From: Echinometra lucunter
Lineage: Eukaryota; Echinodermata; Echinoidea; Camarodonta; Echinometridae
Length of the DNA: 64,000 nt
Reading direction: 5' to 3'
Assembly: GCA_029962745.1 (NCBI GenBank)
Contig: CM057152.1
Span: 24,904,766-24,968,765 of the forward strand
A model generated the notes under the pieces. That model was not told the origin of the DNA and ran no database searches. It saw only the letters and a program-made list of their open reading frames with translations. Shown here one piece after another: positions 21,746-32,514 of the stretch (its first letter is position 1; each line of letters starts with the position of its first letter). The position numbers and the translations under genes are program-made.

Positions 21746-22369
21746 TCTCTTGCCTGGAGGTAAGCTTGATGACCCCTACACAGCCCCCAACACTTTAAAT
21801 TTATTCGCTCAGGTGGCAATTGCTCAGATAAAATAAAAATAACAATTCTTGATCAATGCCACTTTTTGATGCAACATATGCTCTGCTGAAAATTACACAT
21901 GTATCATCCTCCGCTAAGACTATACAAATATTTTATTGCGTACAATCCTATCATATTTTTTAAATCAAAACACTGTATTTGTTACTTAAGAAGTTTATTT
22001 CATTTTCGGAATAGCGAACCTCATTTCATTTTTGGAATAAGGAACTATATTTCATTTCCGGAATAACAAACCCTATTTCATTTTCGGAATAACAAACCTC
22101 ATTTCATTTTCGGAATAACGAACCTTACATGTATTTCATTTTCAGATTAACGAACCTTATTTCATTTTCGGACTAACACACCATATTTCATTTTCAGATT
22201 TGAAGAACCTTCGGAATAACGAACCTTGATTCATTTTCGGACTAACAAACCTTCGGAACAACGAACCTTATTTCAATTTTGAAATAACGAACCTTCAGAA
22301 TAGCGAGCCTTCGGAATAACGAACCTTCAGAGTATTCGAACTTTCGGAATAACGAACATCACCCCTGAC

Positions 22370-22560
22370 TATTATACTAGTTAGCGTAGCGAGCGAGGAA
22401 AAATATATATACTTTTTAAAGGTAGAAGTGATAATTCTTCATCAAAATCCATGATGGGCCTAAAGATATCTAAATTATCTTATCTATTTGTTCATCTCAC
22501 TTGCAGAAGGGCTTTGACTCTATATCCTTGTACAGGCAGATAAATGTAAATGTCTACTCT
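22370..22560. repeat. 170-bp satellite, right flank of fold-back insertion
   Basis: TAGCGTAGCGAGCGAGGAAA at 22383 is followed by GTGATAATTCTTCATC and GATGGGCCTAAAGATATCTA, continuing the unit broken at 20141. Confidence 0.75.
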
Positions 22561-23407
22561 CTCTAAAAAAAAATAAAGAAATAAAAAGAATTATATAACA
22601 AATAATGATGTAACAAATGACAATGATTCTGTGCGATCTAAAAGCTTGCATAACCCTTTTTTATGCTGAGAAGACTAAGACCATACATAGACGGAGACAA
22701 TATTTTTTTATATCTAACATGTATTATACAATGACACATCCAAATGACTACTGTAACCTTATCAGGGGAAACGTCTGAAAGAGCTCCCGAAACGGGCCGA
22801 AAAAAAGATTTCGGGGGCGACGGAAAATTAAGAAATCGCCCCCGAAAGTTATTGGTGGGAATCAAGCAGGTCCGTTCCCGAACCAATCGCATTTTGCAGG
22901 AAAGTTTCAGCACTGTTGGAAAGCACTGATGACGCACATGGCACATGCGCTTGATCATGCGTTCTTCATTCAGTTGCATTAATCTTAAAACTCGAAATGG
23001 AACCCCCGAAATAAAAAAATTATTTTTTTCCCTGAACCTTATATGGCTGAAACTTGATATACATGTACATTTGCATACCAAAATGATCCAAATAATTCAA
23101 AACAGAGCTCTGAGAATCGTTTAGCAGGTTTTGCAAGTAAACTTACTTTGGTTTTAAGCTTCTGATTAACCTGTTACCTGATGAATATGTTGCACTAAAA
23201 TAGGAATTAAACATCAACGTGGGGGTGTTTTTATGGCGTATTTATATACAACAATACAAAATTCAATAATCATTAATTAAATCATCCCTCACTATACTCA
23301 AATATTATCCAGTCTCTCTAATATCATATTCATATTACACTAGTGTTTTCCAATGCTTATTAACAGCTAGCGGCCCACTGTCAATCAACTTCTCACTAGT
23401 TGTAGCT
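22561..23407. other. Unrecognised, with a GGGGGCGA inverted motif
   Basis: At about 22812-22848 GGGGGCGACGGAAAA and AAGAAATCGCCCCCG form an inverted pair. Related motifs occur at 26401-26490 and 33445-33549. A minus-strand frame through it (22638-23081) has no recognisable domain. The rest is AT-rich. Confidence 0.35.
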
Positions 23408-24180
23408 TGGAATCAAGCGGTGCCGATTACAGTTCTACCCGGCGCCTGTGTTAGAATCAAGCAGCGCCGATTAGTCTTGAACGGCGCCGGTGTTCCAATC
23501 GAGCAGCACTGATTAGTCTTGCCCGGTGCCGCTGTTCGAATCAAGCGGAGCCGATTAGGCTTGACCGGCGGTGGTGTTTGAATCAACAGAGACTCCAACT
23601 CTCCCGTTTTCGGCGGGAGATCTCCCGCTTAGGGTTCATTTTCACAAAATCTCCGGTTCTCCCGCTTCAGTTTGAATTTCCCCCGTCCTAGCTGTGTTTC
23701 TTTCTTTTTTCTCCCGCCCAACCAACCTTTTTGAAAAAAATGAATCTGAATCATTGGATTTTACAGGTATCACATTTAGTGTTTTCATATGCTCAAAAAT
23801 AAGCCTAAGAATAACATCAGAGAGCTTCTATAACCCTAAAAGTGGCCTTTGGCCGCAAGGAATTTTTTGCTCTGCGCTGGTGATACAAGGCTACGTGCAC
23901 ATCGAGGCAGAGCGTCTCCTGTTTGCTAGGGGGTCTCGGCAGGAGAATCTCCCGCTTAAGAGGTGCTTGGGGTTGGAGTCTCTGAATCAAGCAGCGCTGT
24001 TCAGTCTCGCTAGCGCCCCCGGTGACTGAATCAAGCAGTGCCGATTAGTCTTGCCCAGCGCCGGTGTTCGAATCAAGCGGCACCGATTAGTCTTGACCTG
24101 CGCCACTTGATTCGAACATCGGCGTCGATTAGTCTTGCTGGTGCCCCTGGTGTTTGAATTCAATCAAGCCGCGCCCATTA
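23408..24180. repeat. About 45-bp GC-rich minisatellite, interrupted
   Basis: A unit like GAATCAAGCGGCGCCGATTAG followed by TCTTGCCCGGCGCCGGTGTTC repeats about four times at 23408-23586 and again about four to five times at 23985-24180. One unit in the second block is inverted (GCGCCACTTGATTCGAAC near 24105). A 398-bp MITE separates the blocks. Confidence 0.8.
23587..23984. mobile_element. MITE with CAGAGACTCC ends
   Basis: CAGAGACTCCAAC at the left is inverted as GTTGGAGTCTCTG at the right, and CTCCCGC / GCGGGAG words recur inside. AATCAA flanks both sides (23581-23586, 23985-23990), but this word belongs to the host minisatellite, so the true target duplication length is uncertain. Termini resemble hAT; no transposase. 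Confidence 0.7.
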
Positions 24181-24787
24181 GCTTAAAGATTTTTATCAAG
24201 ACACTGTACATACACCTGCACAACTACGAGAATACACCCGGGTTGCCTGTATTTATGGAGGAGGAGAAGAAGATACGGTACAGTGCTTACCCGGTGCCAA
24301 TGATACAATTTTAATTTGCGCCGACATTCTTTAGTCTTGTTTTGTTTTGTTTTCTTCCTTCCCTTTTTTTTTCTTTTTTTTAGGTAGCGGCGCCTTCGGC
24401 ACTATGCAAAAAATGGGGGGCTTGTGACCCCAAGCCCCCCCTCTGGATCTGCCACTGGTCCTATATTGTTCAGACAGTGTCTGATATTGGAGACTTTGAA
24501 TATTCAGAGACTGTCTCCCAAATCAGCGGTGCGCCTCCGCGGTACGTTTCACATCGCTGCGCTGACTCGCCGCCGAAAATGAGTCGCCACTCACCTGCTA
24601 CTTCCTGCTCTTACTTGTCCTCTGAAAATTATGGGCATGGCTAGATTGGGATTTTTTGCTCCAATGAACATGATGAAGAGCTAAGAATATATCCTTTTGC
24701 CATAAAAATTCTCTTGTAAAATCTGACAGCAGAATTAGAGTTGCATGCGATCAAAGTTGAGCTTGCACATGTTGTCGCGTTACTAGT
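24181..24787. other. Unrecognised stretch
   Basis: A GGTAGCGGCGCCTTCGG segment near 24382 and a GGGGGGCTTGTGACCCCAAG hairpin-like segment near 24414 are visible. No gene is recognised. Confidence 0.3.
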
Positions 24788-24854
24788 CCAGGGCCGCTGG
24801 AGAGTAAAAAAAAAAAAAAAAACGCTAAAGCTATTACTCTCCATGACGTCCAGC
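24788..24854. repeat. Short palindromic repeat around a poly-A, copy 1
   Basis: CTGGAGAGTAAAAA..., ACGCTAAAGCTATTACTCT and CATGACGTCCAG form an imperfect inverted repeat around A18. The same sequence occurs inverted at 33585-33655. Confidence 0.7.
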
Positions 24855-24882
24855 ATTTTCATCCCCTATTGGTAAATAGCAA

Positions 24883-26368
24883 GCATCTTGGCACTTCAAA
24901 ACAACCCCTGGAATAGGGCTGTTACCGAACCGCCGAACCGAAAGGAAGTTCACCGAATATGGCACTTCCGAGCAGGACCGAACCGAACCGAACTCAAAGG
25001 CCAAGTTTGGAAGTTCTGCAGTTGATAACACAGGATCATTGATCCAGCCCTCGGGGAAGAAGACCTTGTCCTGAATTCATTATGCTAAATGGGAGATACA
25101 CCTTTGCTTTATTAAAAAATTAATACATACATTGATTGGTGGGATTTCTTTTAATTCATCTTCTAAAAGTTTTTCTTAAATAAAAGATAGAAAAACATAA
25201 TACAGCTTGTGTCTCATTTTCCCTTTAATTCTGATAAATTTCATAGTAGTTGGCACCATGAATTCTAGTTGTTTTCCCCCAAAATCATGTTAGAAGCTTC
25301 AAAATATGCCCAAAGATACTCAAGATTGTAATCGATTAACAACCATGATCGATCATAATACTAAATAAATTTTTTTTTTTAAATTAAAAAATAGGAAAAC
25401 ACTGCGTTATTGATAATCTTTTTTTTTTTCAATTTTGGTTCCTTTCCTTTCCTTATCCTTTCCTCGATTTTTTGAAAATTTTTTCTTGTTTTCTATTAAT
25501 CAGTATATGAAAATTATCTTTCCCTTTCATTCAGAAAATAAAATAAATAACAAAGAATCATGCAATAAATGCAGTAGCTATTTTTTGTCATACAAAACAT
25601 ATTTATAAGAAACAGTGACTTCCAAGTGCTGGAAAGTTAGAGAAGGTTCTGGTGATCATTTGTTATCAATGCTCACCCTTTTATTTTTTATACTTTATTG
25701 CCAAACCCCGAACCGAACCAAAATTCGGAAATAAAAGTGCCGAACTCTGCCGAACCAAACCGAACCCGAACATAGTGCTAAATTTACAGCCCTACCCTGG
25801 AAAATCACTCTCCCATGGGCCAATGACACCACCAGCCTTTAACTATCAGCTTTGCTCATCACGGACCCTACTGACACTTGAGACTAAAAATCGGACGTAC
25901 AAAAACCGAAATTTCGATATAAATCTATCGTAGGGTAGCTGGAAAAACTCATTGCTTGCTTACGTTCCCCCAGCGTCCATTGAAATGCAGATAGAAAATG
26001 GAGACTAACTTCCTCATGCATATCGATGCGCGACTAGATGCGAACGATCTTGCAGATGTTTGCCATGAATTTTTTGAAAATGTCTGCAAGATCGCTCGCA
26101 TCTGGTCGCGCATCGATGTGCATGCACAAGTTAGTCGCCATTTTCTATCTGCATTTCAATGGACACTGTGGAAACGTAAACAAACGGTGAGTTTTTCCAG
26201 CTACACTACGATAGATTTATATCTAAATTTTGGTTTTCGTACATCCGATTTTTAGTCCCAAGTGTCAGTCGGGTTCACGATGACCAAAGCTGATAGTTAA
26301 AAGGCTGGTGGTGTCATTGGCCCATGGGAAAGTGATTTTCCAGGGGTTGTTTTGAAGTGCCAAGATGC
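24883..26368. mobile_element. Long palindrome (fold-back MITE) split by a hAT MITE
   Basis: GCATCTTGGCACTTCAAAAC at 24883 is inverted at 26368. The match continues inward through TCCCATGGGCCAATGACACC, ATCTATCG, GAAATGCAGATAGAAAATGG and CGATGCGCGACTAGATGCGA to a loop near 26060-26076. Without the 24914-25794 insertion, both arms are about 300 bp. No reading frame is present. Confidence 0.9.
24914..25794. mobile_element. Non-autonomous hAT element, GAACCG-rich
   Basis: It starts TAGGGCTGTTAC and ends TTTACAGCCCTA. A perfect 8-bp direct repeat CCCTGGAA flanks it (24906-24913, 25795-25802), the hAT target length. Both ends carry CCGAACCGAACC-type subterminal repeats in opposite orientation, typical of transposase-binding sites. 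The 881-bp body is AT-rich with poly-T runs and no transposase. Confidence 0.92.
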
Positions 26369-27079
26369 TATGTACCCACCCTCAAACTAATTTTTTTTCC
26401 ACGGGGGCTCTTTTTCCAAAACCCTAATAAAAAAGAGCCCCTGTCAGCTTTCTCACGGAGGCTCTTTTTGTGATGACGGGGGCTCTTTTTTGCATGTATT
26501 TTTTGTTTATCTTACCCCCCTGAAAACACTTTATTAGCCTTTTTATTCAGTGTTTAGCTAATGTTTTGTATACCCAGTTGTTGGGTGTCCGGACAGGTTG
26601 TGTATCCGGACAGTCGATTTTAAACAGCCAATTGAAAAAGTTTACAAGCAAATCTCTTAAATGTTTTATCACAAAATGTTAGACAATATTATAGAGAACA
26701 AATATTGATGATATTTAGCACAAATCAATGCATAGTTTTTGTTTAATCCAAAGACAAAAAAGAAGGCTTCATTTTTGTTACATGTCCGGACACCCAACCC
26801 CCCATCCTACCACTTGACTTAAAATCAGGTTTCCCTGAGTTTCCTCCTTATTTATGTCTGGTACGCTGACGTGGCAGGAATAACTCACTCTCTTGGAATA
26901 CTCAGAATTTATTCTGGAATTACTCAAATTGTGATTTGAAATTCGGAAATTGTTTTGAACCAAACTGCGCACTTTGGAATATTCATTTCATTGAATGATT
27001 TACAGGGTAAGCAAACATTTTGTGGGCTTTTTAAGCAACCAGCACTTTATCCATTGATAGGTAGGTTTAGAACGCACCT
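26369..27079. other. Unrecognised, with hairpin motif 26401-26490
   Basis: GGGGGCTCTTTTT and AAAAAGAGCCCC form a hairpin near 26403-26441, followed by ACGGAGGCTCTTTTT and ACGGGGGCTCTTTTTT. The rest is AT-rich and includes a TGTCCGGACA-type repeat (26586-26617, 26781-26792). The 5' UTR of the following LINE probably begins in its last part. Confidence 0.4.
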
Positions 27080-27132
27080 GACTAGGTCCACACTAACAAT
27101 TAAATTTCCCGCTCCTTTCGAAAAGGCCAATC

Positions 27133-27735
27133 ATGGCGACAGGAGGGCCGGCCTCAGAACCGGAGCCTGCTCTTACGAGCGATGAAGATGATATGTGGAT
27201 AGTCAAACAAAGGTCCCATCGTAGAAAAAGTACTTCTCATCAACCAGAGAAAAGAAAGAGAGAAAGAAGTGATGAATTTACAATAGAAAACATAAACCAA
27301 CATGGATCAGAGTCCGATTCAGACATGAATACTACCATATATCGTACCCCCACACAAACCTCAAGACCACCCCAAACCGACCTCAAGCTATTTATAGCAC
27401 CAATAGATAAACAGAAGAACTTGAAAAATGTTAACCCCTTGAAAATTGCGAAAGCAATTAGGGATGTGTGTATTCAACCAGTGGAGTTTATTAGACCCAT
27501 AAGTACAGGATTATTGGTTAAGTGCAAAAACACCAAACAGATGAAAGCTATCTCACAGATTCAGATTATAGGTAACATACCTGTAAAGGTTACAGAAAGT
27601 AGAACAGGAACAAAAGGGGTGATATATGGAGTCCCTGTTGAAACATCAGAAGAAGAGTTACTTGAAGAATTAAGAGCCCAGAATGTAACGGCAGTAAAAA
27701 GAATGGTAAAAAAAAGACCAGAGGAACAAGACTGA
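27133..27735 (+). pseudogene. I-clade LINE ORF1, N-terminal part
   Basis: This 200-residue frame starts with ATG after GCCAATC and reads through a charged, Ser/Thr-rich N-terminus (DEDDMWIVKQRSHRRKSTSH) into a folded-looking segment (KIAKAIRDVCIQPVEFIRPI, then VKCKNTKQMKAISQIQIIGN). It ends KKRPEEQD before a stop. The next piece of the same protein continues in another frame at 27758, so a frameshift broke it. ORF1 proteins bind LINE RNA. Confidence 0.8.
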
Positions 27736-27757
27736 TCATGGAACAGAGGGGGCTGGT

Positions 27758-28642
27758 ATGAATCAGCAGTATATCCCCATGAAAAGTGTTGTACTAACTT
27801 TCAGTAGTTCAGATCTTCCAAAAAATATAAACTTTGGCTACCAATTCTTTAAAGTAAAACAGTACATCCCCCCAGTAGCTAGATGCTACAAATGTCAAAA
27901 GTTCGGACACACGGCAGATATTTGTAGATCAAAGCTCAGATGTGTAAGATGCGGAGATCACCATACATTTGATCAGTGTGAAAAGAAACTAAAACCAATA
28001 TGTGCAAACTGTGGAGGGGAACATTCGGCGGCATACCAAGGGTGTGAACAAGCAAAGAAGGCCAAACAGGTTCAGGAAATCAAAATTACTAAGAAACTAA
28101 CATATGCAGAAGCTTCCCAAATTTGGAAAACACAACAAACTCAAAAACAGGCCATGCATACTGAAGATACCATGGAGGTTCAGGCCATGCAGACTGAAGA
28201 TAACATGGAGATTTCCCAACCCAAATCAAAGTTAAAAATACAACATGGCCATAAGCCTGACGATCAGATCAAAGTGAAAAATACTTCCAATGTTCGTCCT
28301 CAAGTAGTAAAACTAGTAATACCTACAAATGTGGCACCTACTACTGGCACCGCCAATTTCCCAAAATATATTCCACAACCACCATCGGAATTACCTCCCC
28401 AGGCTACTACTTCAGTCCATGTAATAATCAGAAGTGAAACAGAAACAAGCCCAAAACCCACCCCAAATACAAACTTTATAGCTACAGCTAATGACGATCA
28501 AATTATAGATTTCATATGTAAATTGATCCTTTCTTTTACAGACAGGAAAACAGAAGACGATATCAATGCCTTGATTGTGGCAGCAGCAAAAAGATTGCTG
28601 CAACAAAAAAGAGAGCACTTAGCACAACATGGCAGGGATTAA
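27758..28642 (+). pseudogene. I-clade LINE ORF1, zinc-knuckle part
   Basis: A frame of 294 residues. Three CCHC-type knuckles follow each other: Cys43-x2-Cys46-x4-His51-x4-Cys56, Cys62-x2-Cys65 with His69 and Cys74, and Cys82-x2-Cys85-x3-His89-x6-Cys96. A Gln/Lys-rich segment with a duplicated MQTEDxMEI or MHTEDTMEV motif follows (about 131-153), then a Pro-rich linker. The knuckles bind nucleic acid. Its last 14 bases overlap the ORF2 start at 28629, a usual LINE layout. Confidence 0.9.
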
Positions 28643-29381
28643 ATTTATTATGGTCCTGCTTTCCATTCTTCAATGGAATTCTCAAGGTTTACTCGGACAC
28701 GGCAATGAACTTCTCAATCATTTGAAAGTACATAAAGAATATGATTTAATACGTGTTCAGGAAACCTGGTTTCAAGAATATTCTACTTTATTTATTCCTG
28801 AATATACATGTCTCACAAGAAATAGAGAAAGTCAACCCAGAGGGGGTTGTGCCATATATTTGAACGATGGTATTGATTACGAGGGTCCAATTAATGATTT
28901 AAATCTAGAATTACAACAAGTGAACATTTATGTGGCTAATGAAAAAGTTTCCATCATAAATTTTTACAATCCATGTAAGAGACTGAATGAATCAGTCTTA
29001 AATAAATTACTGAAAAATGTAAATAAAAAGGATAAACTGATAATTGTAGGCGATTTCAATGCACATAGCACCCTGTGGGGTAGTGAGAAAACAGATAGAA
29101 ATGGACGCGCCATTGAGCAATTTATAAATGAGAACAATTTGATAGTTTTGAATGACAAAACAGGAACCAGATTGGACCCACGTACTGGGAAATTGTCGTG
29201 CCTAGATTTATGTATGTCCTCCCCATCACTGGCCAGTAAGGCGATGTGGAAGGTTATGGAAAATTCTTTTGGAAGTGATCACTTCCCAGTCATTATTCAA
29301 ATAACACTTGGAAAGAATGGAAAACAATATAAAAATTATATTAATGAGGAAAAAATAGCACATGAACATTTGTCCTTCTAG
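28629..29381 (+). pseudogene. I-clade LINE ORF2, endonuclease domain
   Basis: This APE-like endonuclease nicks target DNA to prime reverse transcription. ILQWNSQGL (13-21), the metal-binding Glu in VQETW (43-47), GDFNAHS (141-147) and SDH (216-218) are all present, so the domain itself looks complete. The frame then meets a TAG at 29379-29381. The same frame continues to the next stop at 29685-29687 with LINE-like sequence, so the TAG is a mutation, not the natural end. Confidence 0.9.
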
Positions 29382-30098
29382 AATATAAACTGGCCTAAAT
29401 TTGCAAAAAAATGTAAAGCTATCATAAAAGATCAGTTATTTAATACTGAGGATGACGTCAAAAAATCTTATGAGTTATTCATGAAATATTTGAAGGAATG
29501 CATTTACGACACGATTCCGAAAAATAGAAAATCGGAACGAAATCCTGTTCCCTGGTGGAACAAGGAATGCACTGCAAAAATAAAAGAAAGAAATAGATTA
29601 AGTAATTACCTGTCAAGAAAAATTACGTTTGACAGAATTGAAGAATTTAAGAAAAAGAAAGCAGAAGCCCAGCGAGTTCTTCGGTAGGCAGAACGAAAAT
29701 ACTGGCAAGCTTTTTGCAGTAGATTAGACAGATACATGCCAGAGACAAAGATATGGACATGTATAAAACGTTTAAACGGAGTACCTGTCAAAAAATCACA
29801 AAACATGCCTATATTGGTTGAGAACGGGAAAGACATCACATCTGTACCAGAGAGAGTAGAGATTTTGGGGAATTTTTTCCAATCTTTGGGAGTGAAAGAC
29901 AAAGAAACTAACCAAAAAGCGACCTTGACACCAGAACAAGGTTCCTCTGTTTTTCAAACAGAACATGTCATCAATGAATCATTTTCGATGAATGAATTTG
30001 AAAAGGCAGTAAAACCCACCAAGTGGACCGCTCCCGGAAAAGATAACATCCCATATATTGTATACGAAAATATGCCAATGCGCAGTATGGATATCAGG
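29382..30098 (+). pseudogene. I-clade LINE ORF2, linker and start of RT
   Basis: In the same frame as the endonuclease, NPVPWWNKECTAKIKERNRL is followed by a stop at 29685-29687. Then comes DRYMPETKIWTCIKRLNGVP and the RT entry motif VKPTKWTAPGKDNIPYIVYE. It ends at MPMRSMDIR just before a deletion junction near 30075. Confidence 0.88.
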
Positions 30099-30690
30099 TA
30101 AAAATATTGACAATATTGGAATGAAAATTCAAACATATTTAGACATATTATCTTCTTGGTTCAGAGAGTGGGGTTTTAAACTTTCGTCTGAGAAAACCGT
30201 ACCTGTATTATTTACTAAAAGTACAGTTAATGTCCCCCCACCTGTAATAAAGTTGGAAGGAAGTATTTTGACATATAAAAATAACCATCGTTTTTTAGGA
30301 ATGATACTGGATAGCAAATTGACTTGGCAACTTCATATAGAAAATGTGGTTACAAGAAGTAAACGAAAATTGAATATACTACGAAGTTTGACAGGAACAA
30401 AATGGGGAAGTTCGTCAAAATCCTTAATGATTGTCTACAGAGCGATTATAAGATCTCTCTTTGACTACGGATACCAAGCATATGACAGTGCAGCTGCTAC
30501 TACAAAGAAGATGTTAGACTCAGTGCAATATCAAGCACTTAGGATATGCGCTGGTGGTCTGCCCTTAACATCACTAGCTTCACTGCAGGTGGAAATGGGA
30601 GAACCCCCATTAGATTTAAGAAGACAGATGCTATCAAGCAAGTACATGTACAGACAAAACATTGAAAGACACATGATCATCCATTGTTGA
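30076..30690 (+). pseudogene. I-clade LINE ORF2, RT thumb after internal deletion
   Basis: The reading frame switches at about 30075-30085: AVWISGKNIDNIGMKIQTYL is sequence that normally follows directly after the RT catalytic box. It continues WFREWGFKLSSEKTVPVLFT, NNHRFLGMILDSKLTW and RSLFDYGYQAYDSAAATTKK. All RT palm motifs that normally lie between TAPGKDNIP and this block, including the catalytic Asp pair, are absent. Confidence 0.88.
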
Positions 30691-31779
30691 AACATATTAA
30701 ACCATGTTGGCAATTCGAATATCTTAAAGGTAAGAATGTAAGTAAACCTTTCAGATATAGGCTCCAGTGCAAGATAGGGAATGAGATTAGTATGGAAAAG
30801 ATAATCCCCCCAGCTTTTCCGCCGTGGTTGTTTTGTCCACCAATAATATCCACAGAATTAAGCTCACAAATAAAGAAATCAGATCACCCAGTTCAATCAC
30901 AACAAACTAGTTTAGAATTGATAAACACAAAGTGGTTAAACCAACTTCACATACACAGATGGATCCAAAATACCCGAAAAGGCGATCAGTTCAGCTGCTT
31001 TCTATGTTCCTTATTTCTCAATATGCCAAGGGAAGAGATTATCTAATTTCACCTCTTCTTACAGGGCCGAATTGACGGCGATTTTTCTTGCACTGGAATG
31101 GTTAGAAGACAAAAATATATACACAGGTGCGGTTATATTCAGTGACTCTTTAAGTGCACTTTTATCCTTACAGCAGCAAAAGGACGAACCCATTATTACA
31201 GAAATTCTGACTATTATTACTACACTTAAATATAAAGGAATTGACATCTATCTTGAATGGATCCCAGAACACTGTGGAATAATAGGAAATGAAATAGCAG
31301 ACTCCTGTGCAAAAGCGGCTTTATCAAATCAAATAGAAATATATAATAAAATAACGCTATCAGAAATTAAGCAACTAATATCACAAAGTTTCAAGATGCT
31401 TTGGCAAGAAAGATGGAATCAAACAACCTCAGCTCTGAAAGACCTACAGTCATCGGTGATGTCTACGTACATATGTAATCTAGGAAGGCAAGAAACTATA
31501 CTCCATCGCCTTCGCGTAGGAGTCATTGGTCTTAATCAAGATCTCTTAAGATTAGGTATACATCCAACAGGTTTCTGTGACACATGCAATGAGGTAGAAA
31601 CTGTCAGACATTACCTTACAGATTCTCCGAAATACATTATTGAGAGAGCAATGTTTCTTTCAGAAATAAATGAATCCCAATCAGGGCGAATAATGGAATA
31701 TTTAAAAAAGACAGATCCAGGAATACAAAAAGCCATCATACGTTTCGTTTCAAGAACGAAACGCTTCAGTAAAGAGTAG
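30684..31779 (+). pseudogene. I-clade LINE ORF2, connection and RNase H domain
   Basis: A connection segment (30684 to about 30955) is in one frame. The frame then shifts and RNase H starts with TDGSKIPEKAISSAAFYVPY. Acidic residues of the fold are all visible: Asp in TDGS, Glu in AELTAIFLALEWL, Asp in FSDSLSAL, and Asp in NEIADSCAKAAL, plus the His in WIPEHCGI. The C-terminal zinc-like motif GFCDTCNEVETVRHYLTDSP follows. The domain would remove RNA from the RNA:DNA hybrid. Confidence 0.88.
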
Positions 31780-32514
31780 TTAAGTTTACTATATATATTT
31801 TGATTATATATTATATTGTATTGACTGCATATATATATTGATTTTGGTACGTACATTACCTTTTATTTATCTACAGAAAACTATGAAATATAAAAGAAAA
31901 CGTAATAGTGTGAGTTTATATAGAGTAACGACATAAATTTTCATTATTTTCTCCGATATACGGTGTATATAGGTCAATGCATGGACATGTATGCGTATGT
32001 GCGCACAAGTTATTGAGAGGTTTCTTACAATTAGAAAGATGCACATGTTACTAACCAAGCCCACAAGTGTTTTTCGCCTTATTGTTTAAAACAAAAAGAA
32101 CTTTTTTAAAAAAAGTCATACACTGAAATTAAAACCCATCCATACGCACAGGTACAATAGCGCCCCCTCGTTCATGCATGAGTTACCTAGGCTTGACCGA
32201 AAAATCGGAGCAACGTACCGCGCCGATTTGGTAAGATTGCATCTTGGAAAGAGCAGGGCAAGCGCAGTTGGAACTGGGCTGAAGATAGTGGTTGTTTTTT
32301 GTGTGATTCTTAAGGCCAATTTAATGAAAATAAAGATTACTATTATTGCTATATATTTGAAGGTATTAAAAAGCACAAGTAAAGAATAAGAAAGACAATA
32401 CTAGAAATAAATAAATAAATGTTTTAATAGAGAGAAGTGAAATAAACCTGTAGAGTCATTGGCGACAATAGTCAAATATGACTGATTGCCACTCAACCTA
32501 ACGAAAGAAGAAGA

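Larger units (their letters stand above)
20142..22369. mobile_element. Fold-back transposon with tandem-repeat arms
   Basis: The left arm (about 20150-20516) is a degenerate tandem array of GTTATTCCGAAGGTTC and TCCGAAAATGAAATAAGG. The right arm (about 21990-22358) is the same array in inverse orientation (GGAATAACGAACCTTC). Both arms end with TCGTTATTCCGAAAGTTC in the outermost unit. A TAT direct repeat flanks it (20139-20141, 22370-22372), and joining the flanks restores a continuous unit of the GCGAGCG satellite. The 1.5-kb interior has poly-G/C tracts and a LINE tail but no transposase. Confidence 0.8.
27080..32514 (+). mobile_element. I-clade (Nimbus/I-like) non-LTR retrotransposon, decayed
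   Basis: In order on the plus strand are a gag-like ORF1 with three CCHC zinc knuckles, an ORF2 starting within the end of ORF1, an apurinic-type endonuclease, the start of RT, the RT thumb, and an RNase H domain. The 3' UTR ends in ACGAAAGAAGAAGA (about 32501-32514), characteristic of I-type elements. RNase H after RT places it in the I group rather than CR1/L2. Stops at 29379 and 29685, frameshifts and a missing RT core make it inactive. The 5' end is uncertain. Confidence 0.9.

Noticed and set aside
22638..23081. 147-codon minus-strand frame
   Set aside because: No domain; it crosses the GGGGGCGA inverted motif, which repeats elsewhere as non-coding sequence.
23530..24075. tRNA B-box-like GTTCGAATC words
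   Set aside because: They are part of the minisatellite unit and lack an A box or cloverleaf at the right distance.
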